Source of the DNA: an uncultured Eisenbergiella sp.
GTDB taxonomy: Bacteria; Bacillota; Clostridia; Lachnospirales; Lachnospiraceae
DNA length: 64,000 nucleotides
Reading direction: 5' to 3'
Assembly: GCA_910585455.1 (NCBI GenBank)
Contig: CAJUEL010000024.1
Span: 1 to 64,000, forward strand
Both the position numbers and the translations under genes were made by a program. Below, piece by piece: positions 35,778 through 44,099 of this stretch. Every line of letters begins with the position of its first letter. Positions within the stretch are counted from its first letter, which is position 1. Under the pieces are notes generated by a model, which searched no databases, had not been told where the DNA came from, and worked only from the letters and a program-made list of their open reading frames with translations.

Positions 35778-38009
35778 TTATTCGCCTTCCGCCATCCGCA
35801 GCTGGGCCGTCACCAGCCCGTAATAAATGCCTTTCTTTTCCAGCAGCTCATTATGCGTGCCGATTTCCGCGATGCCATGCTTGTCGATCACCACCAGCCG
35901 GTCCGCGTTGCGCAGCGTGGAGAGCCGGTGGGCGATCGCAAACGTGGTCCTTCCCTTCACCAGCCGGTTTAAGGCCTGCTGGATCAAAAACTCGCTCTCG
36001 GTATCCAGCGCGGAGGTCGCCTCGTCCAGAATCAGAAGCCTGGGATTATTTAAAATCGCCCTCGCGATGGCGATACGCTGCCGTTCCCCGCCGGACAGAT
36101 TATAGCCGTGCTCACCCACATAGGTGTTGTAGCCGTCCGGCGTCTTGCAGATAAAATCATGGGCATTGGCCGCCCGCGCCGCCTGGATCACCTCCAGCAG
36201 CGTGGCGTCCTGCCGCGCGAAGCGGATATTGTCCAGAATGCTTCCCGAAAACAGGAAGGTTTCCTGCAGCACCACACCGATCTGGGAATGCAGGCTTTCC
36301 GCCTTCATTTTGCGGATATCCGTTCCGTCTATCGTAATTCTGCCATGGTCCACATCGTAAAGCCGCATGATCAGGTTGATCAGCGTGGATTTTCCCGTGC
36401 CGGATGCGCCCACCAGACCGATCATTTCACCGGGCTTCACCGTGAAGCTCACATTTTCCAGCACCGGCTCATAGGTCTGATAGCCGAAGGAAACCTCCTC
36501 AAAGGTAAATGCGCCCTCAATGGGAAATTCCACACAATCCTCCAGATCGGCGAGCCTGGGTTCCTCGTCCAGCACATCGTAAATGCGGTTTAAGCTGGTG
36601 ATCATCTGCATGACCGCCCGGGGCAGATGAGTCATCCATCCCAGCGGACCGTACAGATAGCCGCAGTAGGTCACAAACTGTACCAACTCACCCAGCGTCA
36701 TATCGCCCTCCAGCACGCCGACGCCGCCCATCCAGATCGCCACATAGGTGCCCGCGCCGATCAGAAAGGTCAGAATCGGGAAGAAAATCGCCCAGAAGGT
36801 TTCATTCCTTTTGGACAGGGCGGCGAATTCCTCCGTTTTTTTGGTAAAGCGTCCTGCCTCCCGCTCCTCCTGCCCGAAGCATTTCACGATCCGCATGCCG
36901 GAAATGATGTCCTGCAGGTTGCTGCTTAAGTCATCGGCTTTGAGCCACTGTTTATGGAAAATGGTGTGTATTTTATGCCAGAACGCCTTCGTGATCACAA
37001 ATACCACCACGATGAACACCATGGACATCAGCGTCATTTTCCAGTTGATGGCAAACATCATGCCCAGCGCCATGAGCATCGTCATGAGCACGGCGACCAT
37101 GTCCCCGAAGACCTCTTCCATAAACTGACGGATCTGATTGGTATCCCGGGAGACCCGGTTTAACAGCTCCCCGGGCTTTCTCACATTGATGAAGGACAAC
37201 GAAAGCGTCTGTATCTTATAATACAGCTTTTTGCGCAGGTTCATGCTCAGCTCCGTGCCCAGCTTCACACACCTCCAGTACCTGAATCCGTCCAGAAAGA
37301 CGAGACATGCCAGCAGCACAAAGGTGATTCCCACAAATTTAAGCAGATCGCCCATCGTTCCCGTGCCGTTTGTCAGCGCGTCGTCAATAAAATTTCTCTG
37401 GACGATGGGAATCAGCAGATTGATCAGCGCGCCGCCCACCATCAGGCCGGAAATCGCCAAAAGCCTGCCGATGGAATCCCCGCACAGCTCCATGAATTTT
37501 TTCCCCAGATCCTTTTTTCCCTCGCAGTAGGGGCATTTGCTCGTGCCCGGCAGCGCCCTGCCGCACTTTTCGCAATATTTTTCATATTCAAAGCTCTGCA
37601 CCCGTTCCGCCGTATCGGCGCTTTTGCCCTTGTGCAGCGCGTTGATGATTTCCTGCGCGCCCCGCACCGCATAGGATACCCGGGTGATATGGCGCATGGA
37701 AAAGCGGGCGGCCACGATCTGTTCTCCGCTCCTTTTGGTCACTGTAACGATGCCGCAGTTGACCTGGTGCTCGCACTTGATTTTTTCACAGTCCTCCAGC
37801 AAAAACTCTGCCTCTGCCCGATCGCCTGCAAGCACCACAAGCCTTCTTTGCGTCACCGCCAGAAAGACCTCCTCTGCATAGGCCTCCCTTGCCTGCTTTG
37901 CAGCGTTGTCATATTGTAAATCCACAGGCACGCAGTATAAAAGACTCTCCTGCGCCTCCAGCGCCAGAGCCTCTGCCTGCGGCTGTTTTAATGTATATAA
38001 TAGCTTCAT
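35778..38009 (-). CDS. ABC half-transporter with N-terminal sensor-like and zinc-ribbon region (DUF1854 operon), B
   Basis: This 743-residue protein has an unusual 165-residue N-terminal part. A beta-rich domain (about 20-125) reads like a small PH-like fold, and a zinc ribbon has C146, C149, C159 and C162 (CEKCG....CPYCEG). Six membrane helices and an ATPase follow, with Walker A GASGTGKST, LSGGERQ and ILDEATSALD. It pairs with the ABC gene at 38620. Start follows AAGGAGG. The two transporters and the DUF1854 gene between them are transcribed together. Confidence 0.9.
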   Translation of the reverse strand: MKLLYTLKQPQAEALALEAQESLLYCVPVDLQYDNAAKQAREAYAEEVFLAVTQRRLVVLAGDRAEAEFLLEDCEKIKCEHQVNCGIVTVTKRSGEQIVAARFSMRHITRVSYAVRGAQEIINALHKGKSADTAERVQSFEYEKYCEKCGRALPGTSKCPYCEGKKDLGKKFMELCGDSIGRLLAISGLMVGGALINLLIPIVQRNFIDDALTNGTGTMGDLLKFVGITFVLLACLVFLDGFRYWRCVKLGTELSMNLRKKLYYKIQTLSLSFINVRKPGELLNRVSRDTNQIRQFMEEVFGDMVAVLMTMLMALGMMFAINWKMTLMSMVFIVVVFVITKAFWHKIHTIFHKQWLKADDLSSNLQDIISGMRIVKCFGQEEREAGRFTKKTEEFAALSKRNETFWAIFFPILTFLIGAGTYVAIWMGGVGVLEGDMTLGELVQFVTYCGYLYGPLGWMTHLPRAVMQMITSLNRIYDVLDEEPRLADLEDCVEFPIEGAFTFEEVSFGYQTYEPVLENVSFTVKPGEMIGLVGASGTGKSTLINLIMRLYDVDHGRITIDGTDIRKMKAESLHSQIGVVLQETFLFSGSILDNIRFARQDATLLEVIQAARAANAHDFICKTPDGYNTYVGEHGYNLSGGERQRIAIARAILNNPRLLILDEATSALDTESEFLIQQALNRLVKGRTTFAIAHRLSTLRNADRLVVIDKHGIAEIGTHNELLEKKGIYYGLVTAQLRMAEGE

Positions 38010-38038
38010 GCCAGCCTCCTTGCATGATAAACGTTCTG

Positions 38039-38608
38039 CTAGATGAACAAATCCAGCTTCTTTCTTTCCCCGATGCCCAGCTTCGTAAAGTCCGGAATCT
38101 CATAGCGGTTTCCGTCGATATCCGTCACCAAAAGCCTGGATTCTCCCAGCGTGACCACCGCGTCCCCGCTGATCTGCGTAGTAAAACGGCACACGCCAAA
38201 CCCGGTCTCCACATGCCAGTAGGCATAGCCGTATTCCTCCTTCACATCCAGCACCTTCTCGATCACGGGCATGAAATACCGCAGCCGGATCTGCTCCCGC
38301 AGCATTTCCTGCTGATCCTTTGCCAGATCGGAGAGCTTTTCGATCATGCCGATCTCCTTCGCCTTTTCATCGGCTTCCCGGATGGAAATGAATTCCTCCG
38401 GACAGGTCAGGGGAAAGGTCAGATAGATTCCCACCCGGTCATATTCCTTTTCCTGTGTTGCAAGCGCCACAAAGCCGCCCTCCGTCCTTTTAAATGTCGC
38501 GTTTTTATCGTTTAAAACCCGGATCGTCAAAAGCTCCTCCGACTCCCGGATCATCGCCTCTTCGTCAAACTCCTGCAAATCCAGCAGGTTCATTCTTTCC
38601 TGTTCCAT
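38039..38608 (-). CDS. DUF1854 family protein
   Basis: The 189-residue protein matches the DUF1854 pattern. It has a beta domain (ATFKRTEGGFVALAT....YDRVGIYLTFPL), FISIREADEKAKEIGMIEKL, the REQIRLRYFMPVIEKVLDV helix, WHVETGFGVCRF, and LLVTDIDGNRYEIPDFTKL....LDLFI. In some proteobacteria, DUF1854 proteins accompany ABC transporters near cyanophycin genes (from memory). No cyanophycin gene is seen here. It sits 11 bases after ABC gene A and 29 before ABC gene B. Start follows AGGGAGG. Its biochemical function is unknown. Confidence 0.85.
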   Translation of the reverse strand: MEQERMNLLDLQEFDEEAMIRESEELLTIRVLNDKNATFKRTEGGFVALATQEKEYDRVGIYLTFPLTCPEEFISIREADEKAKEIGMIEKLSDLAKDQQEMLREQIRLRYFMPVIEKVLDVKEEYGYAYWHVETGFGVCRFTTQISGDAVVTLGESRLLVTDIDGNRYEIPDFTKLGIGERKKLDLFI

Positions 38609-38619
38609 TTTGTCCTCCC

Positions 38620-40938
38620 TTATTCCAGCCCGCGCATCGCCAGCGCCTTGGTCTGCAATTCGCTCAGTTTATAAAAGGTTCCCTTCTTCGCCAAAAGCTC
38701 CTCATGGGTGCCCGACTCGGTGATCCTGCCGTCGTCCAGCACGATCAGATGGGTCGCGTTTCGCAGCGTGGAAAGCCTGTGGGCGATGGAAAGCACCGTC
38801 CTGCCCTTCTCCAGCTGCTCTAAGGATTTCTGAATCGACAGCTCCGTCTCCGTATCCACCGCTGAGGTCGCCTCGTCCAGAATCAGGATCTTCGGATCCG
38901 CCAGAATCGCCCGGGCGATGGAAATGCGCTGCTTCTCCCCGCCGGAAAGCGACCGGCTGGAGGAACCCAGAAGCGTGTCATAGCCCTCCGGCATTTTGCA
39001 GATGAAGTCATGAGCGTTTGCCGCGATCGACGCCCGGATGATTTCCTCCCGGCTGGCGTCCGGTCTGGCGTAGGCGATATTCTCCGCCACGGTTCCCATA
39101 AATATGTAAGTCTCCTGGGATACCATCGCCACATTTTTGCGCAGCTCCCGAAAACCGTATTCCTTCACGTTGACGCCGTCCACCAGCACCTCGCCCTCCT
39201 GCGCGTCATAGAGACGGGAAATGAGGTTTACCAGCGTGGATTTTCCCGCGCCGCTGCGCCCCACAATGCCGAACACCTCTCCCGCCTGCACATGGAAGCT
39301 GACATTTTTCAGGATCGGCTTGTTCGCCTCATAGCAAAAGGTCACATTCTTCAGCTCGATTTCCCCGCGCAGCCTCTCCGGACGTTTCGGGTTCTCCACC
39401 TCCTGCACCTCGGGCACCGCATCCATGATTTCAAACAGACGCTGGGCACAGTTCATGCAGTTGGTATACCAGCGGACCAGACGGGACATGAAATCCAGCG
39501 GTCCCTTCAGCTGTCCCACATAGCCGGAAAAGGTCAAAAGGATACCCAGCTCCATGTTGGAACCGGAAATCAAAAGCGCGCCGCCCACGGCCCACACCAG
39601 AAAGCTCAAAAGCTCCTCCATGCTCCTGTATATCACCCAAAAGCTGACGTCCAGACCGATCGCTTCCCGCTCCGCATTGCGCAGACGCAGATTGCTTTTG
39701 GAAAAACGCCTCATTTCCTGCTCCTGCTGCCCGAAGGCCTTTACCACCCGCGCGCCGGTGAAATTTTCATTCACAAGACCGTTTAAACGCCGGTTCGCCC
39801 GGTGCAGCTTTCCGTAAGCATACCACATGTAGGGCATCATATGATAATTGGCGATCATGAGCACCGGCATCAGCACGATACAGACTACCGCCAACAGCCA
39901 GTTTAACCGCAGCATAATGCCGCAGGTCGCCAGAATCGTCGCCACATTGATGAAAAAATAGGGAATTCCGTCTATGAAAAAGCTGGATATTTCCTCCGCA
40001 TCGTTGGATACCCGGTTCATCAGGCTTCCCGTCTGCCTTCTGGTAAAAAAGCTGATGGACAGCCTCCCCATCGAGGAAAACACCTGGCTTTTGATCTTTC
40101 CCACCACCTCCGGCGCGATCTTCGCCGTCATCACGCCCTGCAAAATGCCCAGCGTCTGCAGCAGAACCTTCGTAAAAATCATCGCGAACACCACAATGCC
40201 CAGCGCCAGGAAAAACTCTCCCGCCGGCAAATGCAGCAGCTTTAAAAAGCCCTCGTTTTTCGCCAGCACCTGATCGTACAGAACCGTACCGCTCAAATAC
40301 GGCCAGGCGAGGTTTAACGCCGCCGTTCCCAGATAACAGAGCATCATGAGCACAAGCCTTCCCTTATAAGGCATAAAATAGGAAAACAGCCGCAGCAGAA
40401 TGGAGCCCTTGTCCATGCATTTCGGACAAACCTTCCGCCCCTGATCGGGATAGAGCATGCCGCATTTGGGACAGCACTCCTTCCCCTTCTCCACATCCAG
40501 ATCCTCCGCCTGAATTTCCTCGCCCTTTTTCATTTTATCCAGAATCCGCCCCATCTGCATGAAATACGACATTCTGGTGTTGGAAAAATGGCAGAGATTG
40601 CGCTCCTTCCCGTCTATGACAGCGAGCAGCACGCCTGCGCTGACCTGCCGCAGCACCTCCAGCTTTTCCACCCGCGCAAGCTCATAGATACACAGCGCCG
40701 GCTCCTCCCCAAAGGCGCCGTTCTCCTTCATCTGCCATCCCGTATAACCGCCGAAGCGAAACTCTCTTTTTTCCACATAGGGATACGCCGCCACCAGCAG
40801 ACGATCCTTCGTCAACGCGATCACAGAATCCGCAAACCGGTACTCTTCGTCAAAATCCCCCTGTGCCGCAAACAGGATATCCTCCTGTTCAATTCCATAT
40901 TTCTTTATCACTTTACAAAAACTTCCAGGTAACTGCAT
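38620..40938 (-). CDS. ABC half-transporter with N-terminal sensor-like and zinc-ribbon region (DUF1854 operon), A
   Basis: This 772-residue protein (from ATG 40938, preceded by GGGAGG) has an N-terminal beta-rich domain (about 25-140). Then comes a zinc ribbon with C156, C159, C171 and C174 (CPKCG....CPKC), membrane helices from about 182, and an ATPase with GRSGAGKST, LSGGEKQRISIARA and ILDEATSAVDTE. It is the first gene of a probable operon with DUF1854, ABC gene B and the GH42 beta-galactosidase. The ribbon and beta domain may sense or gate at the membrane (inference). Confidence 0.9.
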   Translation of the reverse strand: MQLPGSFCKVIKKYGIEQEDILFAAQGDFDEEYRFADSVIALTKDRLLVAAYPYVEKREFRFGGYTGWQMKENGAFGEEPALCIYELARVEKLEVLRQVSAGVLLAVIDGKERNLCHFSNTRMSYFMQMGRILDKMKKGEEIQAEDLDVEKGKECCPKCGMLYPDQGRKVCPKCMDKGSILLRLFSYFMPYKGRLVLMMLCYLGTAALNLAWPYLSGTVLYDQVLAKNEGFLKLLHLPAGEFFLALGIVVFAMIFTKVLLQTLGILQGVMTAKIAPEVVGKIKSQVFSSMGRLSISFFTRRQTGSLMNRVSNDAEEISSFFIDGIPYFFINVATILATCGIMLRLNWLLAVVCIVLMPVLMIANYHMMPYMWYAYGKLHRANRRLNGLVNENFTGARVVKAFGQQEQEMRRFSKSNLRLRNAEREAIGLDVSFWVIYRSMEELLSFLVWAVGGALLISGSNMELGILLTFSGYVGQLKGPLDFMSRLVRWYTNCMNCAQRLFEIMDAVPEVQEVENPKRPERLRGEIELKNVTFCYEANKPILKNVSFHVQAGEVFGIVGRSGAGKSTLVNLISRLYDAQEGEVLVDGVNVKEYGFRELRKNVAMVSQETYIFMGTVAENIAYARPDASREEIIRASIAANAHDFICKMPEGYDTLLGSSSRSLSGGEKQRISIARAILADPKILILDEATSAVDTETELSIQKSLEQLEKGRTVLSIAHRLSTLRNATHLIVLDDGRITESGTHEELLAKKGTFYKLSELQTKALAMRGLE

Positions 40939-40977
40939 TTCCTGTACCTCCCTGTTACACTTACGAACCCCCGTCAT

Positions 40978-41015
40978 AATAAAAATGCGCCACGGCTTCT
41001 TATACCGTGACGCAT
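40978..41015 (-). terminator. Intrinsic terminator between the small ORF and the ABC operon
   Basis: ATGCGCCACGG (40985-40995) pairs with CCGTGACGCAT (41005-41015), 11 bp with one G-U, a 9-base loop and a U-run on the minus strand (GCGCAUUUUUAUU). It begins at the stop codon of the 42-codon ORF and ends 40 bases before the ABC start. It therefore must be read through, or avoided, for the operon to be expressed from the upstream promoter. Confidence 0.88.
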
Positions 41016-41143
41016 CAACTGTCCTGTTCCATATATGTAGAATTCACATATACCTCTAAACCTGACCTATGATATCCCGGGGAGACTGCCTTACATGTAC
41101 GCTTTACCGCTATAAAATTACCGTGATTCAATCTGATCGTCAT
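41015..41143 (-). CDS. Small ORF (42 residues) ahead of the DUF1854 exporter operon
   Basis: The peptide starts MTIRLNHGNFIAVKRTC and ends NSTYMEQDS. It has one Cys, several Tyr/His/Lys residues, and no signal or membrane segment. Its ATG is preceded by a near-perfect AAAGGAGG, a consensus promoter lies 67 bases upstream, and the stop codon lies inside an intrinsic terminator. I do not recognise a family. It could be a leader peptide controlling the exporters by attenuation, or a small secreted or cytosolic peptide exported by them. Both are inference. Confidence 0.65.
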   Translation of the reverse strand: MTIRLNHGNFIAVKRTCKAVSPGYHRSGLEVYVNSTYMEQDS

Positions 41144-41209
41144 GACGCTGCCTCCTTTCCTCTCAATTTCATTGCTGATCATATTTTCTACCGTATTACC
41201 GACCCTTCC

Positions 41210-41238
41210 AGTATAGCAACATCCCACATCACTGTCAA
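41210..41238 (-). promoter_or_regulatory. Consensus sigma-A promoter
   Basis: On the minus strand TTGACA (41238-41233) is followed after exactly 17 bases by TATACT (41215-41210). It directs transcription into the 42-codon ORF and on toward the DUF1854 ABC operon. Confidence 0.9.
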
Positions 41239-41302
41239 CCCATAAATGAATAATTTGTGGGACCAGACTGCGGCAGTCCGCATCCAGCGGCGCCGTGAAC
41301 TG

Positions 41303-42184
41303 TTACAAACCAGGGACATTTCCTTTTAAGCTGTCCAGCAGTTTTTGAAAAGGTCTGGTTATATACTTTTCTTTGTGATATAGCGCCAGCATCTGGTTTT
41401 CCATTTCGATGCCTTCCAGATGAATCAGGCGCAGCTTATGCAGCGTCAGCGAATCCGATAACAGCTTTTCCGGCAAAATGGTGATGCCCAGCCCCGCTTC
41501 CGCGGCCTTTATCAAAGCAAAGGAGTTCACGCTTTCCCACACAGGCGCAGCCTTTACATTGGCGAGCGCAAGCACATGATCCAGCGTGTCACGGATGGCG
41601 CTTCCCTGCTCGCGCAGCAGCAACGGATATTGACAGAGCTGCCGCAGGGTGATGGTCCGCTCCGATAAGCAAAAGTCCGGCGCACATACAGCGCACAATC
41701 GATACGAGCCCAGAAAAATTGCCTGAAAATTGCCCTGCGGCGCAGTCCCCTCCCAAAATGCAATGTCCGCATTCCCGCGCCGCAAAATGTCGATCGCGAC
41801 GTTTGCGCTCGCGACGCGGACAGATGTATGAAGCTCCGGAAATGCTTCCTTTAGCTTCATTAATATTCCGGGAAGCAAAAAGGAAGCAATGGTAATGCTG
41901 GACACAATATTGACCGGGGTATTTTCTTCCAGATGGTGGATTCTCCTGTCCAGATTTCTGGAAGCCGTCAATATGCTGCGGGATTCCTCCAAAAGGGAGC
42001 TGCCACAGCGGGTCAGGACAACCCCCTTGGGATGACGCTCAAAAAGAGCTGTTCCCGCCTGCTTTTCAAGCTCGGCGATCGCATGGGAAACTGCAGATTG
42101 CGTCATATAGAGCTTTTTGGCAGCGCCCGTAAAGGTCCCTGTTTCCGCTATGGCTTCTAAAATTTCCAAATACCGTATGACCAT
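41303..42184 (-). CDS. LysR-family transcriptional regulator
   Basis: The 293-residue protein starts MVIRYLEILEAIAETGTFT with a winged helix-turn-helix (FTGAAKKLYMTQSAVSHAI, then LFERHPKGVVLT) and a periplasmic-binding-like effector domain. ATG 42184 follows GAAAGGAGA; a longer frame runs into the palindrome and is not credible. It is divergent from the chromate transporter pair at 42874, the usual arrangement for a LysR regulator and its target. Confidence 0.9.
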   Translation of the reverse strand: MVIRYLEILEAIAETGTFTGAAKKLYMTQSAVSHAIAELEKQAGTALFERHPKGVVLTRCGSSLLEESRSILTASRNLDRRIHHLEENTPVNIVSSITIASFLLPGILMKLKEAFPELHTSVRVASANVAIDILRRGNADIAFWEGTAPQGNFQAIFLGSYRLCAVCAPDFCLSERTITLRQLCQYPLLLREQGSAIRDTLDHVLALANVKAAPVWESVNSFALIKAAEAGLGITILPEKLLSDSLTLHKLRLIHLEGIEMENQMLALYHKEKYITRPFQKLLDSLKGNVPGL

Positions 42185-42215
42185 GCCTTCTCCTTTCTGT
42201 GAGTTCACTTTTCCC

Positions 42216-42604
42216 GGGGCAGGGAGAAAGACCGGGAGGGACAGATGGGGCAACGGCGGCGGGAAGATGGGCGGAGGACACAGGCTGTTTCCAGTCGCGT
42301 TATCCGGAGCGGGAAATTCCACAAAATGACCGGCTATTCCTGAGCGGGACAGGGCGCAGCCAGCACCCTTACAGGGTGCTGGCTCTCGCGGCAGTCGCCA
42401 AATGTGCATGCAAGCATGCCCGTTTGGCTCGTTGCCCGCGGAAACTCACTGCACTCAAACAGTTTTGCGCCCTGTCCCAGGAATATCCTGTCATTTTGGG
42501 AATTCCTCCGCTCCGGATATAGCGACCGGAAACAGCCTGTGTCCTCCGCCCATCTTCCCGCCGCCGTTGCCCCATCTGTCCCTCCCGGTCTTTCTCCCCA
42601 CCGT
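42216..42604. repeat. Large imperfect palindrome, copy 4 (LHR4), with apex insert
   Basis: Outer ends GGGAGAAAGACCGGG and its complement pair. The inner arms repeat TTATCCGGAGCGGGAAATTCC and GACAGGGCGC as in copy 1, but in the opposite sense. Between the apex halves lie about 95 extra bases with two small hairpins of their own: AGCCAGCACCCT/AGGGTGCTGGCT (42358-42384), and GTGCATGC/GCATGC flanked by GCCAAA/TTTGGC. The element lies between the LysR start and the chromate transporter, so it may alter their shared control region. Confidence 0.85.
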
Positions 42605-42710
42605 AAAAAAACAACATGAAAAAAATAGATGAATTATATAAAATAATAGCATTTTACAGATCGTATGGCAAGCATTATAATGAATCAATCAGAGAAATCA
42701 ATGTTGAGTC

Positions 42711-42785
42711 GTTACTGCTCACGGTACCGCCGAATGCGGACTGCCAGCGGCTCAGTCCGCATTCGGCGGTACCGTGAGCAGTAAC
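42711..42785. repeat. Perfect 33-bp inverted repeat
   Basis: Two arms of 33 bases (42711-42743 and 42753-42785) are exactly complementary across a 9-base loop. The arm starts GTTACTGCTCACGGTACCG and ends GCGGACTG. No T-run follows, so it is not a standard terminator. It differs in sequence from the large palindromes and lies just upstream of a second stem at 42820-42859. Confidence 0.92.
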
Positions 42786-42819
42786 TTTGGACCCGCAGCA
42801 GAAAACGGGGAATGCAGGC

Positions 42820-42859
42820 ATGGGGTAGCAGTTCAGGCCTGTCGGAACTGTTACCCCAT
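42820..42859 (+). promoter_or_regulatory. Hairpin adjoining the ribosome binding site of the chromate transporter gene
   Basis: ATGGGGTAGCAGTTC (42820-42834) pairs with GAACTGTTACCCCAT (42845-42859), 15 bp with one G-U and a 10-base loop. The GGAGG of the next gene begins one base after the stem, so the structure may modulate initiation. The element contains TAACAGTTC on the minus strand, a 9-mer repeated elsewhere in the window. Confidence 0.7.
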
Positions 42860-42873
42860 GGGAGGAACACGTT

Positions 42874-43437
42874 ATGAAACAACATATCCGGAAATATATA
42901 TGGCTCTTCGCCGCCAATCTGTATATCAGCGCTTTTACCTTTGGCGGCGGCTATGTGGTGGTGCCGATGGTCCGCCGTCTTTTTGTCGGTAAAAAGCGAT
43001 ACTTTTCAGAAGAGGATTTGTTAAATATGGCCGCCATAGCCCAGTCAACCCCCGGCGCGATCGCAGTGAATCTTTCTGCGCTGGCAGGATACCGGGTGGC
43101 GGGAATCCCTGGCGCTCTGATCAGCTGCCTGGCCGCTGTCCTCCCTCCGCTCGTTATCCTCTCATTCGTTTCGGCCTTTTATAAAATATTCGTTTCCAAT
43201 ACGATTATCGCTGCGATTTTAAAAGGAATGGAGGCGGGGGTTGCCGCTTTGATGGTTGATCTGGTCACGGATATGTGTTCCCTGATTTTCCGGAAAAAGT
43301 CCTTCTTTTTATCAGCCATGGTGCCTCTTTCATTGATTGCGAATTTCGTATTGGATATCAATGTCGCTTTGATACTCGTCGTCTGCTGCCTCATGTGTAT
43401 CCTGTGGGCGCTTTATAAAAAGAGGAAACGGATATGA
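42874..43437 (+). CDS. Chromate transporter (CHR family, short form), subunit 1
   Basis: This 187-residue membrane protein has the CHR signature FGGGYVVVPMVRR near 23-35, and the TPGAIAVNLSALAGYRVAG motif. About six hydrophobic segments follow. Single-domain CHR proteins work as pairs of antiparallel subunits, here with the overlapping next gene. Start 42874 follows GGGAGG. They export chromate or related oxyanions in characterised cases; the true ion here is unknown. A divergent LysR gene probably controls them. Confidence 0.92.
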   Translation: MKQHIRKYIWLFAANLYISAFTFGGGYVVVPMVRRLFVGKKRYFSEEDLLNMAAIAQSTPGAIAVNLSALAGYRVAGIPGALISCLAAVLPPLVILSFVSAFYKIFVSNTIIAAILKGMEAGVAALMVDLVTDMCSLIFRKKSFFLSAMVPLSLIANFVLDINVALILVVCCLMCILWALYKKRKRI

Positions 43438-43994
43438 ATACCGTATGGAAGCTATTTTTTACATTTCTCAAAATCGGGTTAATGAGCATCGGCGGCGGCT
43501 ATGCAATTATCCCGCTGATTCAGGAGCAGGTTGTGGAAAAATCCGGATGGATCAGTGAAAAAATGTTTACGGATATTATCACAATCTCCCAAATGACGCC
43601 AGGACCGCTGGCCGTCAATACCTCTACGTTTGTCGGACTCCAGATCGGCCAGCTTGCAGGCGCGCTGGCCGCAACGATCGGCTGTATATTGTGCGGCATT
43701 CTCCTTTCCCTGACCATGTATGTGTTTTTTCAAACCCATGAAAAATCCGATTACGTACAGGAAGTGCTAAACGGGCTGAAATCCGCCTCAACAGGTTTGA
43801 TCATTTCGGCGGCGCTTACGATGATACTGCTGGCATTATACGGAAACAGTCACCCCGAATGGAATATCCGGTCACTCAACTGGACCGCACTCCTGCTATT
43901 TTCAGTCATGCTGTTCCTGCTGCGAAGACGCAAAATCAGCCCGGTTGTAATTCTGCTGGCAAGCGGCATAGCCGGACTCGCGCTTTATCTATGA
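43434..43994 (+). CDS. Chromate transporter (CHR family, short form), subunit 2
   Basis: This 186-residue partner overlaps subunit 1 by 4 bases (ATGA). It carries IGGGYAIIPLIQEQVV near 19-34 and MTPGPLAVNTSTFVGLQIG, then membrane helices to the C-terminus. The sequence is clearly a second domain of the same fold but not identical to subunit 1, as expected for a heteromeric pair. A hairpin region at 44000-44099 follows the stop codon. Confidence 0.92.
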   Translation: MNTVWKLFFTFLKIGLMSIGGGYAIIPLIQEQVVEKSGWISEKMFTDIITISQMTPGPLAVNTSTFVGLQIGQLAGALAATIGCILCGILLSLTMYVFFQTHEKSDYVQEVLNGLKSASTGLIISAALTMILLALYGNSHPEWNIRSLNWTALLLFSVMLFLLRRRKISPVVILLASGIAGLALYL

Positions 43995-43999
43995 ACAGA

Positions 44000-44099
44000 G
44001 CTGGTAACAGTTCAGACAGATCTGCGCGTCTGCCTCACAAACCGTGTAAAAACGTGGCGGATGCAGTCTCAGTCCAGACCTGTCTGAACTAAGACCAGC
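44000..44099. terminator. Hairpin region after the chromate pair
   Basis: GCTGGTAACAGTTCAGACA (44000-44018) pairs with TGTCTGAACTAAGACCAGC (44081-44099), apart from three central mismatches, with a 62-base interior. No T-run follows, so terminator activity is uncertain. The 5' arm holds a 15-base stretch TAACAGTTCAGACAG identical to positions 41-55. The rest of the 383-base gap 43995-44377 shows no gene. Confidence 0.5.

Noticed and set aside
41015..41143. Lanthipeptide or other classical RiPP precursor
   Set aside because: There is only one cysteine, no leader/core pattern such as GG, and no modifying enzyme next to the ORF; it is kept as an unknown small ORF with a possible leader role.
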